The notes beneath the pieces were generated by a model. That model was not told where the DNA came from. It did not search any database and was given only the letters and a program-made list of their open reading frames with translations. Made by a program: the position numbers and the translations under genes. Shown here piece by piece: positions 6,220 to 13,247 of a stretch of 18,983 bases of DNA. The stretch covers positions 1 to 18,983 of the forward strand of contig SCTP01000337.1 of assembly GCA_004322325.1 (NCBI GenBank), given 5' to 3'. The number at the start of each line of letters is the position of its first letter. Position 1 is the first letter of the stretch. The DNA is from Gammaproteobacteria bacterium. GTDB taxonomy: Bacteria; Pseudomonadota; Gammaproteobacteria; DSM-16500.

Positions 6220-7518
6220 TTAATTACTTTTCTTCACCCGCGCATAATAAAACCCATCCATCTCACACATCCCCGGCAAAATCTGCCTTCCCACCTCGCA
6301 CATCACCCCCCACTCCGCTAAAATCGGCTCTTCTTGTGCTTCCGGATGCGCCGCTAAAAATGCCTGCATCACCCCCACATTCTCCTCCGGGAAAATCGAA
6401 CACGTCGCATACACCAACATGCCACCTGGCTTCAGCAGCGGCCACAGGGATTCGAGTAATCGCGCCTGCTGTTTTGCCATCGCACCAATATCTTGCGGCT
6501 GACGCAAGAGCTTAATATCAGGATGACGGCGAATCACGCCACTCGCTGAACACGGTGCATCAAGTAAAATACGATCAAATAATTGACCATCCCACCATCC
6601 TTTCACCTCACCTGCATCATCACAAATACATTGCGCTTGTAATTGCAAACGCGTGAGGTTTTCTTTAATAGATGACATTCGCGCTGCTTCTTTTTCGATA
6701 GCAATACACGCGGCTAAATGAGCTTCCCGCTCAAGTATATGCGTCAGTTTACCACCCGGCGCTGCGCACGCGTCTAACACGCGCTGTCCTGCATGCACAT
6801 CCAGTAACTCTGCCGCTAATTGTGCAGCGCCATCTTGCACGGATACTTCACCTGCGGAAAATCCAGGTAATGTTTCAACTGCCATCGGTGAGTCTAAAAT
6901 AATGCCCATCTGCGTTTCTGAAATAATGTGCGCGGTTAATTCACTTGCTTGCAGCTTCTCTAGATATTGTTCACGCGTCATGCGGCGTTGATTAACACGC
7001 AAAGCAAATGGCGGATACGCATTATTTGCTTGCAAAATAGCTTGCCAATGCGCTGGCCATACTTTTTTAATGCTGCTAATCCACCACAGCGGATGCGCGT
7101 ATTCACTTTCAGGATCCGCTTGAATGGTTTCGTCGATTTTCGCTTTATGACGCAAATATTCCCGCAAAATTGCATTCACTAATCCACGCGCCCACGGCTG
7201 ATTAAGCTTATCCGCCGCTTTCACCGTTTCATCGACCGCTGCATGCGGCGGCACGCGCATATCCATCAATTGATATAACCCCACACACAATAAAGCATGC
7301 ACGATACTATCTTTTGCCTTCATCGGTTTTTTTAACAACTGACTCAACACCACATCCAAGCGCGAATAAAATCGGCAAACACCGTAGCAAACCGCTTGCA
7401 CAAATGCACGATCACGAGCATCTTTAAGAGAAGTGAGTGAAGATGACAGTACATCTAACAAAGAACAACCATTCGTCACATCATCAATGATGCGCGCTGC
7501 CATTAATCGAAGATTCAT
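6220..7518 (-). CDS. rsmB: 16S rRNA m5C967 methyltransferase
   Basis: A 432-residue RsmB (Sun/Fmu), which uses SAM to methylate C967 of 16S rRNA. Residues 1 to about 135 form the NusB-like RNA-binding domain (RAFVQAVCYGVCRFY, HAAVDETVKAAD, RGLVNAILREYLR). The methyltransferase domain has the SAM motif LDACAAPGGK (248-257), the DAPCS motif with Cys323 (product release) and the YATCS motif with catalytic Cys373. It ends with the family signature GRQILPGMCEMDGFYYARVKK. The ATG overlaps the fmt stop as ATGA (7515-7518), so it is coupled to fmt, as in the common def-fmt-rsmB operon. The length matches E. coli RsmB (429). Confidence 0.95.
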   Translation of the reverse strand: MNLRLMAARIIDDVTNGCSLLDVLSSSLTSLKDARDRAFVQAVCYGVCRFYSRLDVVLSQLLKKPMKAKDSIVHALLCVGLYQLMDMRVPPHAAVDETVKAADKLNQPWARGLVNAILREYLRHKAKIDETIQADPESEYAHPLWWISSIKKVWPAHWQAILQANNAYPPFALRVNQRRMTREQYLEKLQASELTAHIISETQMGIILDSPMAVETLPGFSAGEVSVQDGAAQLAAELLDVHAGQRVLDACAAPGGKLTHILEREAHLAACIAIEKEAARMSSIKENLTRLQLQAQCICDDAGEVKGWWDGQLFDRILLDAPCSASGVIRRHPDIKLLRQPQDIGAMAKQQARLLESLWPLLKPGGMLVYATCSIFPEENVGVMQAFLAAHPEAQEEPILAEWGVMCEVGRQILPGMCEMDGFYYARVKKSN

Positions 7519-8465
7519 GTTAATTTTTCGCCTGGTATTAACTCTTGGCGCCTTGCATTGTAAAAATCAGCAATCGGTAATATTTTTCCACCCGGTAATT
7601 GTACTTGCAGTAAGCGTAAAACACCTTCACCCGTTGCAATATCAACCCCTTCGCGCGAAGCATGTAAAATCGTACGCGGCTCGGCTTGATGGTCTACTGG
7701 CATCACTTTGCCGCGCCAAATCCGTAAACTATCTCCTCGCCAGGTGGTATAGGCCACAGGCCAGGGGTTAAACGCACGAATTTCGCGCTCTAATTCGACC
7801 GCAGGTCGTGTCCAATCTATTAAGGCTTCTTCTTTGCTAATCTTGTTTGCATACGTCGACAGGCTATTATCTTGCGCTTTTGCTTCTAATTGGTTTTCCG
7901 CTAATAAATTTAATGTTTCGATTAACGTCTCTGCCCCTAGCTTGGCCAACACATCATGCAGCGTTTGTGATGTCTCATCCGGCTCCATCACGTATCGACG
8001 CTGCAGCAACATAGGACCCGTATCCAAACCCGCATCCATTTGCATCATCGTCACCCCCGTGATCGTATCGCCAGCAAAGATAGTGCGCTGAATGGGGGCA
8101 GCTCCTCGCCAGCGGGGTAATAAAGAAGGGTGAATATTGATGCAACCCAAACGAGGGAGAGATAAGACAGCGGCGGGTAATAACATACCGTAAGCCGCTA
8201 CCACCATGACATCTGCTTGAAAACTGGCGAGTTGCTCTTGCTCATACGTTTCTTTCAGCGATTTGGGTTGATAAACGGGAAGTTGATAAGTCATCGCCAA
8301 TTCTTTGACGGGACTGTGCGTGAGTTTTAAACCTCTGCCCGCTGGACGATCTGGTTGGGTATAAACCGCCACAACGTGATGAGAGGAATGCAACAATGCC
8401 TCTAATGCGACAGAAGCAAATTCAGGGGTACCCGCAAAGATGACTTTTAATGAAGGAGTGGTCAC
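7515..8465 (-). CDS. fmt: Methionyl-tRNA formyltransferase
   Basis: A 316-residue Fmt (E. coli 315), which formylates initiator Met-tRNA with 10-formyl-THF. The N-terminal Rossmann domain starts LKVIFAGTPEFAS. The catalytic triad corresponds to Asn110, His112 (INIHPSLLPRWRGAAPIQ) and Asp148 (MDAGLDTGPML). The tRNA-recognition loop YTQPDRPAGRGLKL is at 35-48. The C-terminal OB-like domain begins near 210 (IDWTRPAVELEREIRAFNPWP). It starts with GTG; TAAGG, which contains the def stop codon, is the ribosome-binding site, and the def-fmt gap is 7 bp. It overlaps rsmB by 4 bp. Confidence 0.96.
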   Translation of the reverse strand: MTTPSLKVIFAGTPEFASVALEALLHSSHHVVAVYTQPDRPAGRGLKLTHSPVKELAMTYQLPVYQPKSLKETYEQEQLASFQADVMVVAAYGMLLPAAVLSLPRLGCINIHPSLLPRWRGAAPIQRTIFAGDTITGVTMMQMDAGLDTGPMLLQRRYVMEPDETSQTLHDVLAKLGAETLIETLNLLAENQLEAKAQDNSLSTYANKISKEEALIDWTRPAVELEREIRAFNPWPVAYTTWRGDSLRIWRGKVMPVDHQAEPRTILHASREGVDIATGEGVLRLLQVQLPGGKILPIADFYNARRQELIPGEKLT

Positions 8466-8472
8466 AAATACC

Positions 8473-8973
8473 TTACGCCTGCCGTTGAAATTTTTCGATT
8501 TTTTTGCGAATTCTTTCTTGTTTCAGTTTAGAAAGATGGTCAATGAATAAAATACCATTCAAATGATCCACTTCATGCTGAATACAAATCGCTGCTAGCC
8601 CTTCCAGGTCCCACTCAAACGTTTTACCCTCTAAATCTATCCCCCGCAACCGCAATTTGGCCGCGCGTTTCACCTTGTCTGAAATGCCAGCACCGACGGA
8701 TAAACAGCCATGGAAATCGTCTTGAACACCTTCTTGGCTCAAAATTTCTGGATTGAATACGGACACGGGTTGATCACGCTTCTCGGAAAGGTCCATCACA
8801 AAAAATCGTTGATGAATATTGACTTGCGTGGCAGCGAGCCCCAAGCCTTGGGCATGGTACATGGTTTCATACATATCATCGATGTAGCGGCGCACCTCGT
8901 CGATATTCGTCACGGGCGCGGCTTTGATACGCAAGCGCGGATCGGGGTATTGAAGAATGTTGAGTAAGGCCAT
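8473..8973 (-). CDS. def: Peptide deformylase
   Basis: A 166-residue deformylase, a metalloenzyme that removes the formyl group from nascent proteins. Motif I is GLGLAATQ (43-50). Motif II is HGCLS with the metal ligand Cys90. Motif III is QHEVDH with His133 and His137 as ligands and Glu134 as the general base. In motif II the usual Glu of EGCLS is replaced by His88 (DDFHGCLSVG), which I flag as unusual; the nucleotides are unambiguous (TTC CAT GGC TGT). All three metal ligands and the catalytic Glu remain, so the enzyme is expected to be active. It lies 37 bp after the DUF29 gene and probably has its own promoter (9008-9037). Confidence 0.94.
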   Translation of the reverse strand: MALLNILQYPDPRLRIKAAPVTNIDEVRRYIDDMYETMYHAQGLGLAATQVNIHQRFFVMDLSEKRDQPVSVFNPEILSQEGVQDDFHGCLSVGAGISDKVKRAAKLRLRGIDLEGKTFEWDLEGLAAICIQHEVDHLNGILFIDHLSKLKQERIRKKIEKFQRQA

Positions 8974-9007
8974 GCTTGTTATTCTCTTAAAATAAGCGGT
9001 CGGCTAG

Positions 9008-9037
9008 ATTTTAGTCGGGCAAATAGGAAGTTCGCAA
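9008..9037 (-). promoter_or_regulatory. Putative internal promoter for def-fmt-rsmB
   Basis: Read on the minus strand: TTGCGA (9037-9032, 4 of 6 matches), an 18-base spacer, then TAAAAT (9013-9008, 5 of 6). The -10 box contains the TAA stop of the DUF29 gene. Transcription would start near 9001, about 28 bases before the def ATG. It would allow def-fmt-rsmB to be expressed independently of the haem genes upstream. Confidence 0.45.
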
Positions 9038-9454
9038 GCAATCTTTGAGGCTAAAGGGGGGCCGATGAGGAAAGGCTTCTTCATCAATCCCTGTTTCGGC
9101 GGATGCCAGCCCTACCCCTTTCTCGTAAATATGCTTAAATTTCTCTTCCAGTTCTTTTTTTAGACTGGGACTTTCTTCTAATAAATCTATTAACTCCCTT
9201 CTTTGATTTTTTATGGTGATCACCCAACTTTTACTTCTTCTCATGGGTTGATACTTCCACTTTAATAAATGCGCCATTAATACTGCTAAACGGCTAGCCA
9301 GCGCTCTTTTTTCACTTTTTCCCATGCTCTCCATTTCCTCAGCTATATTTTCAACATCAATCTCGGATACTCGGCCTTCTCTTAATAACTGAGCATTATG
9401 GATAATCCAAGCATAGAAATCTTTTTCGTATTCTTTCTGAGTAATTTTGCTCAT
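9011..9454 (-). CDS. DUF29 family protein coupled to hemY
   Basis: A 147-residue protein with the full DUF29 signature: YEKDFYAWIIHNAQLLREG at the start, then DVENIAEEMESMGKSEKRAL, LLKWKYQP, the basic RRSKSWVITIKNQRREL and a late AETGIDEEAFP. DUF29 proteins are small, helical and of unknown function; they are most common in Cyanobacteria and scattered in Proteobacteria. Here the ATG overlaps the hemY stop as ATGA (9451-9454), with GGAGAG about 8 bases upstream inside hemY. It is thus the last gene of the haem operon by arrangement. It does not look like a fragment, since both ends of the family domain are present. A link to haem metabolism is only suggested by position. Confidence 0.9.
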   Translation of the reverse strand: MSKITQKEYEKDFYAWIIHNAQLLREGRVSEIDVENIAEEMESMGKSEKRALASRLAVLMAHLLKWKYQPMRRSKSWVITIKNQRRELIDLLEESPSLKKELEEKFKHIYEKGVGLASAETGIDEEAFPHRPPFSLKDCLRTSYLPD

Positions 9455-10632
9455 GATCTGCTCTCCGATAATCCATCTCGATATATCTGCATTGCCTCGT
9501 CTGCCTCACCTAACTGCTCCAACAGCTTCCCATACTCTAACGACGCTTCCGCATTCGCAGCAAGCGCTAAACATTTTGCAAAATAATCCTTCGCTTTTCC
9601 CCACAATTGTACACGTACGCATAGCCGGCCCAAGGTGAGTAACAATTCTGGTTTAGGTCCATAAATCTTTAACCATGCGCCCACAATCACTAATTGCCGA
9701 TTCAAATTCGTAAACGGTAACGTGCCATAGATTTTCACTAATTCTGGTTGCCAGTTATATTTTAATGTCTTACGAATTAATTCTTCTACTTCTGGTGTAG
9801 TATCGTTGAAGCGTAATAATTGTTTGACATAGGCACAGACGACATCCGGCTGTTTTTTAGTACGCTTGGGGATAGATTGCCAAATCGCATGAATCTCATT
9901 CAAACTTTTCGTGCTCGCTGCGTTTAAAATATCAGCGTAAATATTTTTTTCGAATAACTCCACTTGTTCTGCATTCAACATTTTTGCCTTACGCATATTG
10001 GGCAATAAACCCAGCAAATGCGGCCAATCTGCTAAACGCACATAGACTTTTTCTAACAATTGCAAAACACGTGGATGATAAGGGGCTATATCACGTAAGT
10101 GATTTAAGGTAGCGGTGGCGTGTTCAAGTTGATCTTGCTTTAATTCTAAATCGGCTTGTGCAATGCCAATCGCTAATTCATCATTGGGAGCAATTTCATA
10201 GGCTTTTTTAATGTAACGATCGCGTCTATCATACGCACCTTGTTCATGCGCTGCTTTCGCTGCTCCTAAATAATTCATCAATGGATCAATGGATTGATTT
10301 TCACCCGCTAGTAATAAACGTTCGGCTTTTTTCCAGCGTCCTTCAATCAATAAAATTAAACCATGCTGCGTTTTATTGTATAATCGATGTTCCCGATGAA
10401 AACGAAACCAATTTTTCACGCGAAACCACCAGAATTGTAATTGATCCAGACTGGTGATGAGTAAATAAAAAATAACTAAGAAAACAATCGTACTTAATAA
10501 AGCAAACCAAACGGGCATTTGCACCGTCCAAGGCTGATAAACCACTAATAAATAACCTTGATGTTGAACTACTTCAATGCCTAACCAGACGGAAGCAATC
10601 AGGATGATTAAAAAGACTATTAAACGCAGCAT
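9451..10632 (-). CDS. hemY: HemY, haem-operon TPR membrane protein
   Basis: A 393-residue HemY (E. coli 398), an inner-membrane protein with TPR repeats that is encoded after hemX in many Gammaproteobacteria and has a poorly defined role in late haem metabolism. This is not the protoporphyrinogen oxidase also called HemY in Bacillus. Two membrane segments lie at about 2-20 and 40-62, with the family phrase HQGYLLV between them. The remainder is helical repeat, with TPR-like units such as LGAAKAAHEQGAYDRRDRYI and LGRLCVRVQLWGKAKDYF. I chose the ATG at 10632: GGAGG lies 6 bases upstream and contains the end of the hemX stop, and family members begin here. An in-frame TTG at 10680 would overlap hemX. 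Its stop overlaps the DUF29 start. Confidence 0.9.
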   Translation of the reverse strand: MLRLIVFLIILIASVWLGIEVVQHQGYLLVVYQPWTVQMPVWFALLSTIVFLVIFYLLITSLDQLQFWWFRVKNWFRFHREHRLYNKTQHGLILLIEGRWKKAERLLLAGENQSIDPLMNYLGAAKAAHEQGAYDRRDRYIKKAYEIAPNDELAIGIAQADLELKQDQLEHATATLNHLRDIAPYHPRVLQLLEKVYVRLADWPHLLGLLPNMRKAKMLNAEQVELFEKNIYADILNAASTKSLNEIHAIWQSIPKRTKKQPDVVCAYVKQLLRFNDTTPEVEELIRKTLKYNWQPELVKIYGTLPFTNLNRQLVIVGAWLKIYGPKPELLLTLGRLCVRVQLWGKAKDYFAKCLALAANAEASLEYGKLLEQLGEADEAMQIYRDGLSESRS

Positions 10633-10642
10633 CAAAAGCCTC

Positions 10643-11611
10643 CTATTGCGCCGCTTCAGTCTGCGCAAAATATTGATCAAATAATTTTAGTGTATCCGTT
10701 AAATTGACTTTGGGCGGTTGGATATTCATTTTTTGTAAGACGTGTAAATTTTGTAAGAAGGTTTGGGTCAGCATGGCATCTTGATCAAAATAACGTGGAA
10801 TCCAGGTTGCTAATTGATCGAGGCTGGTTTGATATACAGCTTCATTACGATGCAATACCGCCCACATGGCACTTTCCATTTGGGCATGAAGATTTTGATA
10901 GAGAAAAGGTTTTTCTTCCGGCATCACGAGTGCTAAATCATGTGCGGTGTTGTAACGTACGATGACGATTTTATGTAACGCATTCCAGGTTTCTTGTAGC
11001 CCTGCTCTCCACCAAGAAACGGTCGATGAGGGCGCGGGAGAAGAAGTGCTGGCTTTGAGCGGCGCAGCAGGCATAGGTAATTGTTCAAGTTGCGCATTGA
11101 GAGCGGCAAGTTGTAAATATAAAGCTGTGGTATCGACTTGGGGAATAGCTTGTAAATTGCTGATGTCGGTAGTAATAGATTTGCGTAATTCTAATATCTC
11201 GTTGGTAGAGACAGGTTGTAATACTTGCTCGGCACGTTGCAACAAGGTCACTGTCAATGGAATATTGTGGGCTAATTGTAAATGATCATTGGCTAGCCGC
11301 ACTAAATATTGCGCTTCGGTGACATACCATTTGCTGGAATCTAGAATGCGTTCTTGCTTCGTCAATAATTCTTGAGTCTTTTGTACAGATTCTTGCGTTT
11401 GCGTCAGCGACGTTTGCATATTAGCAAGGTCAGCTTGATATTGCTTCGTCTGTTTTTGCAAATCGCACACTAATTGGGCTAAAGAAAGATTGCTGTGGAT
11501 GAGTTGAAAATAGCTAATACTAAAGAGGCAAACAGCTACCACCATACCTAGCATGGAAAGAAAAATGCCCCATTTAATCAGGCGGGGACGAATGCCTATT
11601 ACTTTTGACAT
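10643..11611 (-). CDS. hemX: HemX-like membrane protein (uroporphyrinogen-III C-methyltransferase-like name)
   Basis: A 322-residue protein with one N-terminal membrane anchor (about 13-35) and then a long coiled coil (about 45-95, many Gln, e.g. QKQTKQYQADLANMQ). A helical C-terminal domain follows (SKWYVTEAQYLVRLANDHLQLAHN is the family's strongest signature, here in part). It belongs to the HemX family found between hemD and hemY. It is often annotated as a methyltransferase, but no SAM-binding motif is visible, and an enzymatic role is unlikely. It is shorter than E. coli HemX (393). It overlaps hemD by 13 bp and ends 10 bp before hemY. Confidence 0.88.
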   Translation of the reverse strand: MSKVIGIRPRLIKWGIFLSMLGMVVAVCLFSISYFQLIHSNLSLAQLVCDLQKQTKQYQADLANMQTSLTQTQESVQKTQELLTKQERILDSSKWYVTEAQYLVRLANDHLQLAHNIPLTVTLLQRAEQVLQPVSTNEILELRKSITTDISNLQAIPQVDTTALYLQLAALNAQLEQLPMPAAPLKASTSSPAPSSTVSWWRAGLQETWNALHKIVIVRYNTAHDLALVMPEEKPFLYQNLHAQMESAMWAVLHRNEAVYQTSLDQLATWIPRYFDQDAMLTQTFLQNLHVLQKMNIQPPKVNLTDTLKLFDQYFAQTEAAQ

Positions 11612-12327
11612 AATTCATTCCTTTTTTGTTCTAGTACTTCAAAAATAGCCTGATGACCCGCATGACGGGCAACCCATACGGTCTGAAAACCCAACGCTTC
11701 TGCGATTAATTTTATCCGGTCACTGACAACGATCAAGGGGATTTGCCGTATCTCAGGCCAACCTTGATCTTGAAATAATCGCTTTAAATTCTGCGCGCCT
11801 TCGCCCGAAGTAGTAATGATAACATTAATTTGCTTTTTCTTGAGTAGGGGGAGATAAGAACTGATATCGATAGTCGGCAAGATGCGCTGGTAAGCGATCA
11901 CTGAGGTGACGTGGGCGCCGCGAGCTGTCAATATTTTTTCCAACTGCTCGCGCCCGCCTGCCCCGCGGATGATGGCGATCTTCTGGCCAGGGAGGGTTTG
12001 GAATTCGGGTAGAGCTAATAATCCTTCACTACTCTGATTGGTCGTGGGGTAAACCGTGGTTAAATAACCCGCGGCTTTTAACGCCGCCGCCGTGCCAGCT
12101 CCAACGGCAGCGAATTTTGCGTGAGGGGGGAGCCGGAGGGGGGAGCTATAAACAGCTTGCGGGCTGGTGAAAATGATCCAATCTTGTGCGCCGAGCGGGA
12201 GGATGGTTTGTTGAACGAAGGCAATCGTTGGCAAATGAAGGGCGTGATCGCCTCGTGCTTCAATTAACTTACACAACGCTTCGCCAGCGGGCGATGGGCG
12301 CGTCACGAGGATGTGAAGTGAGGTCAC
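11599..12327 (-). CDS. hemD: Uroporphyrinogen-III synthase
   Basis: A 242-residue HemD (E. coli 246), which cyclises hydroxymethylbilane with inversion of ring D. The two-domain pattern is visible: LVTRPSPAGEALC near the start, WIIFTSPQAVYSS (50-62), AAVGAGTAAALKAAG, then LPGQKIAIIRGAGGREQL and IITTSGEGAQNLKRLF, and VVSDRIKLIAEALGF near the end. The gene starts with GTG and overlaps the hemC stop as GTGA (12324-12327). It directly follows hemC and precedes hemX. Confidence 0.94.
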   Translation of the reverse strand: MTSLHILVTRPSPAGEALCKLIEARGDHALHLPTIAFVQQTILPLGAQDWIIFTSPQAVYSSPLRLPPHAKFAAVGAGTAAALKAAGYLTTVYPTTNQSSEGLLALPEFQTLPGQKIAIIRGAGGREQLEKILTARGAHVTSVIAYQRILPTIDISSYLPLLKKKQINVIITTSGEGAQNLKRLFQDQGWPEIRQIPLIVVSDRIKLIAEALGFQTVWVARHAGHQAIFEVLEQKRNELCQK

Positions 12328-13247
12328 AAAAACTCCTTCAAAATGCGCTCAGCACCTTGTTGGAATAATTCTTCTGCGGCTCGGGTACCAATGTCCTCTG
12401 CTTGGCTCACATGGCCGCTATGTCGGACGCGAAGAATGCGTCTGCCATTAAAACTCGCGACTAAGCCGTGCAACGTTAATGTGTCGTGATGCAGTTCGGC
12501 ATAAGCGGCTACTGGCAATTTGCAGCCACCGCCTAAGCGACGGCACAAGGCACGTTCGGCGGCCACGCAGGCATGGGTAGAGGCATGATTGAGCACGGCA
12601 ATGAGGGCGATGACGTTTTGATCCTCTGCGCGACATTCGATGCCTAATGCACCTTGTCCGGCAGCAGGTAAAGATTGTTCCACAGAAAGATAGCTACGGA
12701 TGCGCGAGGTTAACTGCATACGTTTTAACCCTGCTGCCGCTAAGATGATGGCATCGAATTCGTCTTTATCTAATCGATTCAAACGCGTATGAATATTGCC
12801 TCGTAACGTTTGTAACTCGAGATCGGAGCGTAATGCTTGCAATTGGGTTTGTCGTCGCAAGCTGGACGTACCGACAATGCTGCTGTTGGGTAATTGCATG
12901 AATGATTCATAATGATTCGAGACAAATACATCACGTGGATCTTCGCGCTCGCCGATGACAGGAATACATAAACCAGGAGGTAATTCCATGGGGACATCTT
13001 TCATGGAATGCACAGCGATATCTGCGCGTCGATCTAAGAGGGCTTCTTCTAATTCTTTGACGAATAAACCTTTGCCGCCGATTTCCGTTAAGCTGATGGT
13101 GAGAATTTTATCGGCTTGCGTCGTGATACCGAGGAAATCGACAGTCAGGTGCGGATGGTTGGCAATTAATAATTGTTTAATCGATTCCGCTTGCTGCATG
13201 GCTAGCGGACTTTCGCGTGTGGCAATGATGAGATGGTGTTTAGTCAT
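12324..13247 (-). CDS. hemC: Porphobilinogen deaminase (hydroxymethylbilane synthase)
   Basis: A 307-residue HemC (E. coli 313), which polymerises four porphobilinogens to hydroxymethylbilane. The dipyrromethane cofactor Cys is Cys242 in LGGGCKLP and catalytic Asp84 is in SMKDVP. Cofactor/substrate arginines occur at 131-132 (TSSLRRQ) and in LRGNIHTRL. The start LIIATRESPLAMQQA matches the family. I chose the ATG at 13247. It overlaps the stop of the upstream membrane-protein gene as ATGACTAA (8 bp), whereas the longer reading from 13301 adds 18 unrelated residues. The overlap means that translation of hemC probably depends on the membrane-protein gene. Confidence 0.95.
   Translation of the reverse strand: MTKHHLIIATRESPLAMQQAESIKQLLIANHPHLTVDFLGITTQADKILTISLTEIGGKGLFVKELEEALLDRRADIAVHSMKDVPMELPPGLCIPVIGEREDPRDVFVSNHYESFMQLPNSSIVGTSSLRRQTQLQALRSDLELQTLRGNIHTRLNRLDKDEFDAIILAAAGLKRMQLTSRIRSYLSVEQSLPAAGQGALGIECRAEDQNVIALIAVLNHASTHACVAAERALCRRLGGGCKLPVAAYAELHHDTLTLHGLVASFNGRRILRVRHSGHVSQAEDIGTRAAEELFQQGAERILKEFL

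Noticed and set aside
7433-7771. 112-codon plus-strand ORF over the rsmB/fmt junction
   Set aside because: Antisense to two conserved genes, with no recognisable domain or initiation signal.
10962-11285. 107-codon plus-strand ORF with many Cys inside hemX
   Set aside because: Antisense to hemX; the Cys content comes from the reverse of Ala/Gln/Thr codons, and no family is seen.
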